Part shown: one piece after another, positions 45,965-53,768 of the stretch
How positions within the stretch are numbered: position 1 is the stretch's first letter
Layout: each line of letters begins with the position of its first letter
From: Streptomyces echinatus
Lineage (GTDB): Bacteria; Actinomycetota; Actinomycetes; Streptomycetales; Streptomycetaceae
DNA: 64,000 nucleotides
Direction of reading: 5' to 3'
Assembly (NCBI RefSeq): GCF_014203595.1
Contig: NZ_JACHJK010000006.1
Span: forward strand, 124,001-188,000
Position numbers and translations under genes: made by a program
The notes under the pieces: model-generated
What the model was told of the DNA's origin: nothing
Database searches by the model: none
The model's input: the letters and a program-made list of their open reading frames with translations, nothing else

Positions 45965-46370
45965 ACTGTCATGGCAACAGTAGACATTCCGCCGCCGCAG
46001 GGTTAGCGTGGTCTGCGTACCCAGAAGTCCAAGTGGGCACAGCAGGCACGAACTGCTGTGCAGGTGGACCCGAAGGACACGGCCCCAGCGGGGCTGTGAG
46101 CAGCACCTGTGGTATCCGAGTGTTCGACAGGTAAGGAGCAGAACGCCATCAGGATCGCCCGGGCGAGGAAGCAGTCCGCCCGGGTACCGCAAGGCCCCGG
46201 ATTGGAAGGTGGTCCCCGGTCACGCATTCACGATCCCCGCAACCCCGCCCTCCCGGGCGGTACCTGCGGACAAAGAAGGCCGACGCAGTGCGCCGGTAGA
46301 TGGTGTTGAAAGCTCGGGGCCCGGGTGCCGATTGGCACCCGGGCCCCCCGACGCGTCCCGAAAGAAGAGG
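45965..46370 (+). promoter_or_regulatory. Leader region of the MerR-like gene with 14-bp hairpin
   Basis: The ~600 nt between the sigma gene and the MerR-like gene hold no clear protein gene; a short frame at 46109-46309 is possible but weak. Two elements stand out. ACTGT-N7-ACAGT (45965-45981) is a small inverted repeat and possible operator. At 46316-46347 a perfect 14-bp hairpin, GGGGCCCGGGTGCC / GGCACCCGGGCCCC with a GATT loop, ends 26 nt before the ATG and could act as an attenuator or as a terminator of upstream RNA. Confidence 0.5.
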
Positions 46371-46373
46371 TCT

Positions 46374-46718
46374 ATGCCGCCTGCCGGTCCCCGTCCCGTC
46401 GGCCCTCTCGATGATGACGACTACCCCGCCTACACCATGGGCCGGGCCGCCGAGATACTCGGCACCACCCCTGCCTTCCTCCGTGCCCTCGGTGAACACC
46501 GCCTGATCACCCCGCTCCGCTCCGATGGCGGCCATCGCCGCTACTCCCGGTACCAGCTGCGCATCGCCGCCCGTGCCCGCGAACTCGTCGACCAGGGCAC
46601 CGCCATAGAGGCCGCCTGCCGCATCGTCATCCTCGAAGACCAGCTCGAAGAGGCGCAGCGCATCAACGAGCAACTGCGCGCCGAGCGCGGCAGGCCTCAG
46701 CCGAACACATCAGCCTGA
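46374..46718 (+). CDS. MerR-type HTH transcriptional regulator (short)
   Basis: A 114-residue protein with AAGAAGAGG before ATG 46374. The MerR winged-helix motif is YTMGRAAEILGTTPAFLRAL followed by ITPLRSDGGHRRYSRYQLRI. The C-terminal helix (AACRIVILEDQLEEAQRINE) is a short coiled coil for dimerisation. No effector-binding domain or conserved cysteines are present, as in the single-domain MerR-like proteins abundant in streptomycetes. It may bind the palindrome at 45965; this is not shown. Confidence 0.88.
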   Translation: MPPAGPRPVGPLDDDDYPAYTMGRAAEILGTTPAFLRALGEHRLITPLRSDGGHRRYSRYQLRIAARARELVDQGTAIEAACRIVILEDQLEEAQRINEQLRAERGRPQPNTSA

Positions 46719-46896
46719 GCACAACGCCCGGACCCGAGGCGGCTGAGAAACCGCACCGCCGTTCCGTTGCTCAGTCGGGCTTGATGCGTCAACCGGACTC
46801 CGCCGGAAGAGACACGCGCGAGCGGGCGTGACGGATGTACGGGGTGACGAGGGGCGAACCGGGGGAAGAAGGAGCAGCAACCGACAGGAGGTTGCC

Positions 46897-48075
46897 ATGG
46901 GTGGCGGGGATCTGGAACTGGGGCAGCTTCTGTCTGCCGCTGAGGCGGCACCGCCCGGGGAGTCCGTCGAGGTACTCGCGCATGATCTGCGCAAGCGCTT
47001 CGGGGCGGAGCGTGTGTCGTTCCTGTTCGCCGACCTCGTGGGCCGGCGGTTGCTGCGCCTGACCACACAGGCCGAGGACGACGTGGAGGGTGCTGCCGAG
47101 CGGATCGACCTGGAGGGCAGTGTCTACGACGCGGTCCTGCGCAGCCAGCGCCAGCGCGTGGAACCGGACGGCCAGGGCGGGCGGCGCGTGATCTCGCCGG
47201 TGACCAACCGCGGCGACTGTATCGGTCTGTTGGAGGCGACGCTGCAGAACGCCGACGACACCGTGCTTGCGCAGATCGAAGACGCGGCGCACGCACTGGC
47301 CTACATCATCGTCACGGACCGCCGTTTCACCGATCTGTACCACGTGGGCCGGCGCACCACCCAGACCAGCCTGGCCGCCGAGATCCAGCACCAACTGCTT
47401 CCCTCGGCCTCCTGCTGCGAGGCTCCCCAGTTCACCCTTGCCGCGGGGCTGGTGCCGGCCGATGACATCGGCGGGGACACCTACGACTACACGCTCGATC
47501 GTGACACGCTGCACCTGTCCATCACCGACGCCATGGGGCACGACACCAACTCCGCGCTGCTCGCCACGCTCCTGGTCGGCGCCATGCGCGGCGCCCGCCG
47601 CGGTGGCTGTGACGCACTCCAGCAGGCGCAACGCGCCCACGACGCCCTGCTGACCCACAGCCGCGGCCTGGCCACCGGCCAATTGCTGTGCATCGGCCTC
47701 GCAACGGGCACCTGCGAACTGGTCAACGCGGGGCATCCCCGGCCCCTGCGCCTGCACAGGGGCGCCACCGAGGTCGAAGAGGTCCAGCTCGCGGTCGACC
47801 TCCCCTTCGGAGTGGCAGCCCCGAACCCCTACCGGGCCCAGGAACTCCAGCTCCGCCCCGGCGACCGTCTGATTCTGCTCACCGACGGCATGCAGGAACG
47901 CGGCGCCGGAGCCGTCGACCTGGCATCCCTCGTGTGGGAGACCCGCACCTCACATCCCAGGGAAGCCGTGCGCTGCCTGACCGCCGCGGTGCTGGATGCC
48001 TGCCGGGGAAATCTCAGGGACGACGCCACTGTCCTCATCCTGGACTGGCACGGTCCGCGGCGCGAAGACGGGTAG
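46897..48075 (+). CDS. GAF-SpoIIE (PP2C) serine phosphatase
   Basis: A 392-residue protein with AGGAGG before ATG 46897. The N-terminal ~150 residues look like a GAF sensor (VSFLFADLVGRRLLRLTTQ ... RVISPVTNRGDCIGLLEATL). The SpoIIE phosphatase domain follows, with IQHQLLPSASC, DDIGGDTYDY (metal-binding GD), SITDAMGHDTNSAL and ILLTDGMQERG. These enzymes dephosphorylate STAS anti-anti-sigma proteins and release SigB-type sigma factors. The STAS gene at 48521 is a natural candidate partner. Confidence 0.92.
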   Translation: MGGGDLELGQLLSAAEAAPPGESVEVLAHDLRKRFGAERVSFLFADLVGRRLLRLTTQAEDDVEGAAERIDLEGSVYDAVLRSQRQRVEPDGQGGRRVISPVTNRGDCIGLLEATLQNADDTVLAQIEDAAHALAYIIVTDRRFTDLYHVGRRTTQTSLAAEIQHQLLPSASCCEAPQFTLAAGLVPADDIGGDTYDYTLDRDTLHLSITDAMGHDTNSALLATLLVGAMRGARRGGCDALQQAQRAHDALLTHSRGLATGQLLCIGLATGTCELVNAGHPRPLRLHRGATEVEEVQLAVDLPFGVAAPNPYRAQELQLRPGDRLILLTDGMQERGAGAVDLASLVWETRTSHPREAVRCLTAAVLDACRGNLRDDATVLILDWHGPRREDG

Positions 48076-48104
48076 GCTCCCGTTCGCTGATCAAGCACCA
48101 CGGC

Positions 48105-48330
48105 CCGCTCCCCACGGCCGTTTGCGGACCGCTGTGGCGCTGGAGGGGGACGGCACCTGCATCGCCCAGGGCCGCCATCTGGCCGCAGGCGCACGGCCTG
48201 GCGTCCTGATGGTCGCCGCGCAGGGCCCGGAAGCCCGGCGCGAGCCGGTCGACCATCACGGCCGTCCGTCCCGGCTGCCACGCCCGCTCCCTGCCGCACC
48301 CTGGTGCAGGGCGTACTGCTGTGCGAGTGT
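48105..48330 (+). pseudogene. Remnant of an RsbW-like HATPase gene
   Basis: The frame reads RTAVALEGDGTCIAQGRHLA, matching SVAVALDGEGPCIAEARHTA of the intact gene at 43826. It then jumps to GVLMVAAQGPEARREPVDHH, which matches the intact gene's IVMAVCQGFEAVREPVGKR. About 80 residues with the N-box in between are missing. It is a deleted paralogue. Confidence 0.65.
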
Positions 48331-48520
48331 GGAGGAAGAACCTGCCTGGCCTGGTGAGAGACCCAGCACTGCCGGACGGTCGGTGAACGGATGGCCGGTG
48401 GTGGGGACGGGCGCTCTTGCTCGGCTGTGAGCGGCACCGGCTGCCGCGCGCTTGACGGCCTCCTTCCGGCAGTGGGAGCCGACCGTGATGGGCCTCTGAT
48501 CCCGAACGGCGGTTCCTTCC

Positions 48521-48856
48521 ATGCAGCCCTTCTTCGAGATCCGCATCGTCGATGCGCCTACGCGGATCGTGATCACTCTGGTCGGGGAGCTGGACTTCCC
48601 GGCCCGCGTGCAGGCCACGCCCTCGCTCGCTCTTCTCGCGATCGCCGGCCGGGACCTCACCTTCGACATGACGTTCGTGACGTTCATGGACGCCGCCGGT
48701 CTGAGACTGCTGCAAAGCGTGCGGCGGCAGGTCCTCGCGGGCGGCGGCACGGTGGAAGCACGCGGCATACAGCCCCCGGTCCGGCGCGTCCTGGAGCTGA
48801 CGGGCACCGACGTCCAGTTCCCGCTGAGGACGCTGCACGCTCTGCCCGGGGCTTGA
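48521..48856 (+). CDS. STAS-domain anti-sigma factor antagonist-like protein
   Basis: A 111-residue protein. RIVITLVGELDFPARVQATP is the STAS opening and FDMTFVTFMDAAGLRLLQSV the phosphorylation loop. The usual Ser of DSSGL is replaced by Ala-Ala (MDAAGL), so classical serine phosphorylation may not occur. GTVEARGIQPPVRRVLELTG finishes the fold. It is likely a partner of the nearby HATPases; the missing serine may make it constitutively active or a decoy. Confidence 0.82.
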   Translation: MQPFFEIRIVDAPTRIVITLVGELDFPARVQATPSLALLAIAGRDLTFDMTFVTFMDAAGLRLLQSVRRQVLAGGGTVEARGIQPPVRRVLELTGTDVQFPLRTLHALPGA

Positions 48857-48919
48857 CGGACAGGCTCCAGGATCAGGCATGGGGAAATCGGGCCCAGTCC
48901 GAGCGTAGGCGAAAGTCGA

Positions 48920-48949
48920 TTGGGTGGATCCCGGTCGGTGCCGTACAGT
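48920..48949 (+). promoter_or_regulatory. Candidate promoter of tRNA-fMet
   Basis: TTGGGT (48920-48925), 18 nt, TACAGT (48944-48949), ending 12 nt before the tRNA, a normal position for a sigma-70-type promoter. Confidence 0.45.
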
Positions 48950-48961
48950 TCACCGTACCGA

Positions 48962-49035
48962 CGCGGGGTGGAGCAGCTCGGTAGCTCGCTGGGCTCATAA
49001 CCCAGAGGTCGCAGGTTCAAATCCTGTCCCCGCTA
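48962..49035 (+). tRNA. Initiator tRNA-fMet (CAT)
   Basis: A full cloverleaf. The acceptor arms CGCGGGG / CCCCGCT leave the first pair C-T unpaired, a mark of bacterial initiator tRNAs. The anticodon arm is GGGCTCATAACCC with three G-C pairs, the other initiator hallmark, and anticodon CAT. The T arm is GCAGGTTCAAATCCTGT. CCA is not encoded. A hairpin terminator follows. Confidence 0.96.
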
Positions 49036-49041
49036 CTCAGA

Positions 49042-49073
49042 AGTGAAGGCCCGGTGTCCACCGGGCCTTCACT
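49042..49073 (+). terminator. Terminator of tRNA-fMet
   Basis: Near-perfect inverted repeat AGTGAAGGCCCGG / CCGGGCCTTCACT with a short loop, starting 7 nt after the tRNA. Confidence 0.8.
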
Positions 49074-49390
49074 GCGTGTGGGCCGGCTGCACCGAAGGTG
49101 TACGCCGCCTCGGCAATCTGCCCCCCGCCTCGGACAGTGATCTGATCAGCCGACGTTACACGGCGCAACCTGCCGCTCTGCTGAGTAGCCGGATTCTGCC
49201 AGCGCCCTCCAGCCCGCCACCACCGCTCCCGTCGATCTCCCGGCGGATGGCCTTCACAGGAACTGCCGGCCACCCGGCAGACACAGATGGTTCACCAGGC
49301 AGACAGGGGTAACCCGGCAAACGGCTGCCACCGGCCGCGGCACAGCCCCGGTCGGCGGCGGCCCAGGGTCACCCGCGCTGGAGGAACCTC
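49074..49390. other. Gene-free interval between tRNA-fMet and HATPase gene
   Basis: About 317 nt. I found no coding frame with good start and codon bias, no integrase and no direct repeat of the tRNA 3' end that would mark an attachment site. Confidence 0.4.
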
Positions 49391-49795
49391 GTGAACTCCG
49401 AATCGACCATCCCATCCTGCGAGTCGCGCTTCCCCGCGGTCACGGCGAGCATCACGGCCGCCCGGCACTGGGTCCGCGACTGCGTGGAAGGTTTCGGCGG
49501 CCCGCTGCGCCGGGACCGGATGATCCAGACCGCCGAACTGCTCGTCTCGGAACTGATCACCAACGCCATCCGCCACGGCTCCGGCCCGCCCCTGATCCGG
49601 CTCACCTGGAACGGGCGGTGGCTGCGGATAGCCGTCAGCGATTCCAGCGACCGGTGGCCCCGCAAACGCGCCACTGCGAACACCGAGCCCGGCGGCTTTG
49701 GCATGCAACTCCTCGAACGGCTCGCCCGACGCTGGGGCGTCACCCCGTGCCACCCCGGCAAAACGGTCTGGGCCGAACTCAGCCTCGACTCCTGA
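49391..49795 (+). CDS. RsbW-like HATPase/ATP-binding protein
   Basis: A 134-residue GHKL ATPase with GTG 49391 after CTGGAGGAA. The N-box is LVSELITNAIRHG and the G-box GGFGMQLLERLARRWG. A typical streptomycete anti-sigma kinase-like protein, second intact copy in the window. It lies between the initiator tRNA and the end of the CIS operon; no partner is certain. Confidence 0.88.
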   Translation: MNSESTIPSCESRFPAVTASITAARHWVRDCVEGFGGPLRRDRMIQTAELLVSELITNAIRHGSGPPLIRLTWNGRWLRIAVSDSSDRWPRKRATANTEPGGFGMQLLERLARRWGVTPCHPGKTVWAELSLDS

Positions 49796-50107
49796 GTTCG
49801 CGTGCCCCCCAGGCGTGCACCGGGGAGCCCTGCCGGCCGTGCTCAGCTCTGTGGTCCGACCTGACCGGTCGAAGGCCAACGCGCGACCGGGAACCCTCAG
49901 AGGGTGAGAGACGCGGGCCACCAGATGTGAGAGGACTGCATCGGCCCGAACGGTCTGGGCCGGGGGGTGTGCGTGACGACCGTGGGGTGACCATGCTCTG
50001 CTGCCTCACAGCTCCCGACAGTCGTAGGGCAGGCGATATCAACCGTCGGGCCCCCACTGCGGTCGGCTGCCCGCGGCCGGCCTGTGTCGTCCTTCATCCG
50101 CCATCGG
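49796..50107. other. Gene-free interval between HATPase gene and CIS operon end
   Basis: About 312 nt between convergent genes. No coding region was recognised; it should contain the terminator of the CIS operon, but no strong hairpin is evident. Confidence 0.4.
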
Positions 50108-50461
50108 TCAGCCGAGGAGATACACCAGCGCGATCAGGGCGGCCATCACCACGACAGGTGCCAGAACCAGCGCCAGGAGACGCCCCGTGCCACCGCGGGG
50201 ATCCGGTTCCGGTGGCACGGGCAGCGGAGCCGGGGCCGGGGCCAGCGTGCTGGCGCCGCCGCGCCAGAGCTCATGGCCGCAGATCTCGCAGCGCACCCGG
50301 GTGGTGGGGTTGCCATGGTGGCAAGCAGGGCAACGCGGCCCGGGAACCCTCCTCTTCGGGACCGGCTGCGGTCTTCCGGCACCGGTGCCGGGGCCGCCGG
50401 ACCGTTCGCTGCCCGGGCCGCCACGTGGGCGGCGCAGCGCTCCGTCGTACGGGTCGCTCAT
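50108..50461 (-). CDS. Zinc-ribbon, single-TM protein at the end of the CIS operon
   Basis: A 117-residue protein. A Pro/Gly-rich N-terminus is followed by a zinc ribbon (CPACHHGNPTTRVRCEICGH, two CxxC pairs), a proline-rich linker and a C-terminal hydrophobic helix (LLALVLAPVVVMAALIALVY). It overlaps the upstream baseplate gene by 4 nt (ATGA), so it is translationally coupled to the CIS genes. A tail-anchored zinc-ribbon protein could link the cytoplasmic injection particle to the membrane, as a membrane adaptor does in other streptomycete CIS; that is inference. Confidence 0.75.
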   Translation of the reverse strand: MSDPYDGALRRPRGGPGSERSGGPGTGAGRPQPVPKRRVPGPRCPACHHGNPTTRVRCEICGHELWRGGASTLAPAPAPLPVPPEPDPRGGTGRLLALVLAPVVVMAALIALVYLLG

Positions 50462-50979
50462 CGCGTACCTCCGCCGTGAATGGTCAGGGTGTAGCGGACG
50501 CCGATCGGCAGCTCGTTCTCGATGACGGCCCTGATCTGCCGTTCGGACAGCCGGCCGGCTTGGTCGAGCTTGATGCGCACCGTGGGGTCCGGTGCCGGGA
50601 CGGGGTCGTCGGGACCGAAGATCCCACCCGAGTCCGACACGTCGGCCCGGCCTCCGGTCAGCGCGGCGAGTAGTGTCTCCAGCCCGATGGCCGTGCCTCG
50701 CCTGCCCAGGTTCTGGCCGACCGCGCGGATCAGCCGCCGCTGGGCGATGCGGCCTTCCTCGCTGTCGGCGACGGTCAGGGCCTGGAGTTCGATGCCCAGC
50801 CAGCCGGCCAGATAGGCGATCATCTCCGGCGACGCCAACTCGATGTCCAGCTTGGATTCCAGGTCGTCGAGGTGCTGGACGACCGAGTCCACGGTCTCCT
50901 CACACCCCAGGACGAACCCGGCGAGCACCTGGTCGCGGATCATCGCCTGCGGGAGCTGGGCCAGCAGCCAGCCGCTCAC
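50458..50979 (-). CDS. Phage tail protein I (gpI)-like CIS baseplate protein
   Basis: A 173-residue protein resembling P2 gpI and the related CIS baseplate wedge proteins: LASPEMIAYLAGWLGIELQA followed by RRLIRAVGQNLGRRGTAIGL. The C-terminal segment (AVIENELPIGVRYTLTIHGG) is beta-rich. In contractile systems it sits with the gpJ-like protein in the baseplate wedge. It overlaps its neighbours on both sides by 4 nt (ATGA). Confidence 0.82.
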   Translation of the reverse strand: MSGWLLAQLPQAMIRDQVLAGFVLGCEETVDSVVQHLDDLESKLDIELASPEMIAYLAGWLGIELQALTVADSEEGRIAQRRLIRAVGQNLGRRGTAIGLETLLAALTGGRADVSDSGGIFGPDDPVPAPDPTVRIKLDQAGRLSERQIRAVIENELPIGVRYTLTIHGGGTR

Positions 50980-52919
50980 TGGCTCACCACCACCTCATGC
51001 AGGTCGGACATGAACAGAGCGCCCGGGGGGAGCTGCGCCTCCTGTCCGGCGTTCACCGGTGCCCGCTCACCCCATAGATCGGTCTTGAGCATCTCCACGG
51101 ATCCCACGCTGCCGACCCCCGGCACCGCCCTGAGAACCGCGTAGATGTCGCCGATGGACAACCCCTGGTCGAACGGCCAGCCGCCACCGTCCGGGCCGCC
51201 GCTGACCGGGTTGATGAACCGGTACAGCTCCTCCTCCGCCGCCGACCGGAGCCAGTCCGGCTGCACCGTCGCCGCGGCACGTACCACGGCCTTGACCGAG
51301 ATGCCCTGGTAGAACGGTGCCTTGATGCGCACCTGGGTGGTCAGCAGCCGCCGACCGTCCAGATGGCGCCTGATGTCCTCGCAGACGTCCGGCCCGGGCT
51401 CCAGCTGATCGATGTTCAGGGAGCGCGGAGAGTCGAAGACCTTCGGCACCACCAGCAGCCGCACCGGCTCACCTGCCCTGTCCGGAGGCAGACAGCGGGC
51501 GCGCGCCACCCCCGGCGCCCCCTCCAGTGTCAGCCGCTCGAAATCTCCAGCGGTAACGGCCCGTTGACCGCCGCGCAGCCCCAGCGGTCCGCGGAGCTTC
51601 GCGTTGTCCACGGTCTCGGCGTCGACGCCGCCGGTCGCCGGATCCAGATTGCGTACCGAGCCGACCTGCGGCACCGAGGTCAGCAGGACGGTGAGCTTGT
51701 CGGCGCCGACATTGCCCCGGCTGCCTCCGCCGTAGCGATAGCCGGTGACGGTGATCTGCGCGTTCTCCGGGGGAATGGCGCCGTACTGGCGCGTCTCGCC
51801 GGTCTTGGCCGTGACCCTCGGGCCGAACCGGATCTCGCCGGTCGCCCCGGACCAGGTGAAGACCCGGTCCTCCTCGCCGGCGCCGGTGAAGTCCCTGACC
51901 TCGTACCAGGTCTGCGCCGTCCCGTCGGACCGGCCGCTGATCACCCGCACCTTCTCGTCGGGCGTACGCGGCAGCACCGGCGCCCGGCGGACCACGAAGT
52001 TCTGGCCGGGACGGCCGGTGCTGGTGCCGAGCAGCTCCGCGGGCGCGCTCTCGGCGTGGTGGGCCTTGACGACCCCACCCTGACTGCTCACCGTCAGCGC
52101 CTGCAGCAGCGGGGAGGTCTGGTAGGCCGGCTGCCCTTCGGTCCCTCTCAGCACACATCGCAGCCAGTACGCCGTCACTCCGCCGACCGCGAGCTGCTCG
52201 TGCGCCACATGCAGCAACAGGTTCACCTGGCCCGTGCTGTTGAAGCCGCCGCTGGTGTCGGCCAGCACGCGCGCGTCGCGCCAGGCCTCGCCGTCCCAGC
52301 TCTGCCACACCCGGGGCGGACGGTCCGGGTCGATGCCCGCGCCATGGGCGTCGGCCACCGTGACATCGAGCCGTACCAGATTGCCGGCCAGGCCCTGCCG
52401 GAAACCGAGATAGAGGGCGTCGCCCTCGGTCACGGCCGGGAATACCGCGATCTCCGCCCCGCTGCCCAGCGCGGCGGTACGGTCCTCGTCGCTGCCGCCG
52501 CCCCTGGTCCGGCAGGCGACCAGCTCCGGCGGGACGATCCGCAGATCGGCCTCGGTCATGAAGACGACCTGGTCCCCGGTCTGGTCCCGTTCGGTGCCGA
52601 CGCGGGTGCCCTTGCGCACCACGATCGTGTCCTTCGCCGGGCCGGCCAGCTCGAAGAGCAGATCGGTGCGGGCGGGAGCGGCCGAGTAGAGGGAGACGCC
52701 CACCAACTCCAGGAACTTCACATAGAGCCGGTCGGGAACCTGATTGAGACGGTAGAGGATCATCTCGGTCATCCAGGCGAACAACTCGATCAGCGCCACG
52801 CCTGGGTCCGACACATTGTGGGCGGTCCAGTCGGGGCAGCGCAGGGCGATCCGCCGCTTCGCCTCGTCGACGATGTCCTGGAAGCGCCGGTCGTCGAGAT
52901 GGGGCGCGGGCAGGGTCAC
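50976..52919 (-). CDS. Baseplate J-like CIS baseplate assembly protein
   Basis: A 647-residue protein. The start, MTLPAPHLDDRRFQDIVDEA with VALIELFAWMTEMILYRLNQ, is typical of 'putative baseplate assembly proteins' of eCIS. The C-terminal half has the gpJ-like core (VTAGDFERLTLEGAPGVARA). It should form the main baseplate wedge that triggers sheath contraction. The 4-nt overlap with the gp25-like gene upstream and with gpI downstream shows a tightly packed operon. Confidence 0.88.
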   Translation of the reverse strand: MTLPAPHLDDRRFQDIVDEAKRRIALRCPDWTAHNVSDPGVALIELFAWMTEMILYRLNQVPDRLYVKFLELVGVSLYSAAPARTDLLFELAGPAKDTIVVRKGTRVGTERDQTGDQVVFMTEADLRIVPPELVACRTRGGGSDEDRTAALGSGAEIAVFPAVTEGDALYLGFRQGLAGNLVRLDVTVADAHGAGIDPDRPPRVWQSWDGEAWRDARVLADTSGGFNSTGQVNLLLHVAHEQLAVGGVTAYWLRCVLRGTEGQPAYQTSPLLQALTVSSQGGVVKAHHAESAPAELLGTSTGRPGQNFVVRRAPVLPRTPDEKVRVISGRSDGTAQTWYEVRDFTGAGEEDRVFTWSGATGEIRFGPRVTAKTGETRQYGAIPPENAQITVTGYRYGGGSRGNVGADKLTVLLTSVPQVGSVRNLDPATGGVDAETVDNAKLRGPLGLRGGQRAVTAGDFERLTLEGAPGVARARCLPPDRAGEPVRLLVVPKVFDSPRSLNIDQLEPGPDVCEDIRRHLDGRRLLTTQVRIKAPFYQGISVKAVVRAAATVQPDWLRSAAEEELYRFINPVSGGPDGGGWPFDQGLSIGDIYAVLRAVPGVGSVGSVEMLKTDLWGERAPVNAGQEAQLPPGALFMSDLHEVVVSQ

Positions 52920-53314
52920 GGAGCTTGCTCCTCACCGGGAATCACATAGAAGGGGTACACGAGATTGCGATGGTCGTTGGTGGCCCGTACCCGGTACGCG
53001 ACCTCGATACGGATCACGGAGTCGCCGTCGCTCACGGCGGACACGTCCTCCAGGACGATGCGCGGCTCCCACCGGGCCAGCGCCTCCCGTACGCACTGCT
53101 CGATCAGGCCGAGCGTGCTGGAGTTCATCGGGGCGAAGACCTGCTCCCACATCGCACAGCCGAAGTCGGGCCGCATCACCCGTTCCCCGGGTGCGGTGGC
53201 CAGGATCATCCGTACGGCCGCGTCGATCTCCTCGCCACCGCCGACCAGCCGCACCGTGCCGGCCGGGGTCAGCGCCGCCGGGAACGACCAGCCGGAGCCG
53301 ATGAGGTCGGTCAT
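52916..53314 (-). CDS. GPW/gp25-family baseplate protein
   Basis: A 132-residue protein with the gp25 core: AVRMILATAPGERVMRPDFG, then MWEQVFAPMNSST and IEQCVREALARWEPRI. The gp25 family starts sheath polymerisation from the baseplate in T4, T6SS and CIS. The ATG at 53314 overlaps the PAAR gene's stop by 4 nt. Confidence 0.93.
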   Translation of the reverse strand: MTDLIGSGWSFPAALTPAGTVRLVGGGEEIDAAVRMILATAPGERVMRPDFGCAMWEQVFAPMNSSTLGLIEQCVREALARWEPRIVLEDVSAVSDGDSVIRIEVAYRVRATNDHRNLVYPFYVIPGEEQAP

Positions 53315-53712
53315 ACGACCACCACGTCCGGCGAGCCGGCGGTGATCAGGGACGGCGGGCCCGGCAGGTCGAAGCAGCTCAGCACCTGATCGCCGACCCG
53401 GGCCAGCGGCTTGCCGTTGACGAGCACCGTCGGGGCGCCCATCTGTACCTGACCCTGGTTGGCCGGCGGTACGACCAGGCTGGTTCCGGGCGGGACCGGC
53501 AAGTGAGGAGGCTGGTTCTGGGCGACGCTGCCCACGGTGGCCGCCGGCCGGCCGTTGATGAGGACGTCGGTGGACAGATTCGACACCAGCGTTCCGTTGA
53601 ACTGCAGCGGCTGGGGGACCTGGGCCGGTGCCCCACCGGGCGTCGGCACCCACACCAGGTGCATGTCGGTCCCGGTCACCGGGTCGCCCTGCCGGGCGGC
53701 GGACTGTGGCAT
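53311..53712 (-). CDS. PAAR-like spike-tip protein
   Basis: A 133-residue beta-rich protein. The N-terminal AARQGDPVTGTD and later VLINGRPAATVGSVAQN and VLVNGKPLARVGDQVLSCFD match PAAR/DUF4150-like spike tips, which sharpen the VgrG-type spike and can carry effectors. The ATG at 53712 gives the conserved N-terminus; an in-frame start at 53751 is unlikely. It lies just downstream of the spike gene, as expected. Confidence 0.85.
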   Translation of the reverse strand: MPQSAARQGDPVTGTDMHLVWVPTPGGAPAQVPQPLQFNGTLVSNLSTDVLINGRPAATVGSVAQNQPPHLPVPPGTSLVVPPANQGQVQMGAPTVLVNGKPLARVGDQVLSCFDLPGPPSLITAGSPDVVVV

Positions 53713-53768
53713 GCGGCGCGCCTTTCTCGTTCGTGGCGGACTCTGGCCCACCGTGGTGGGGCCGGGAC

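Noticed and set aside
46109..46309. Possible 66-codon gene in the MerR leader
   Set aside because: Start context and codon bias are weak and no family is recognised; left as part of the leader region.
48962..49073. tRNA-fMet as an integration attachment site
   Set aside because: No integrase gene or repeat of the tRNA 3' end is visible close by; the only integrase remnant is 16 kb away.
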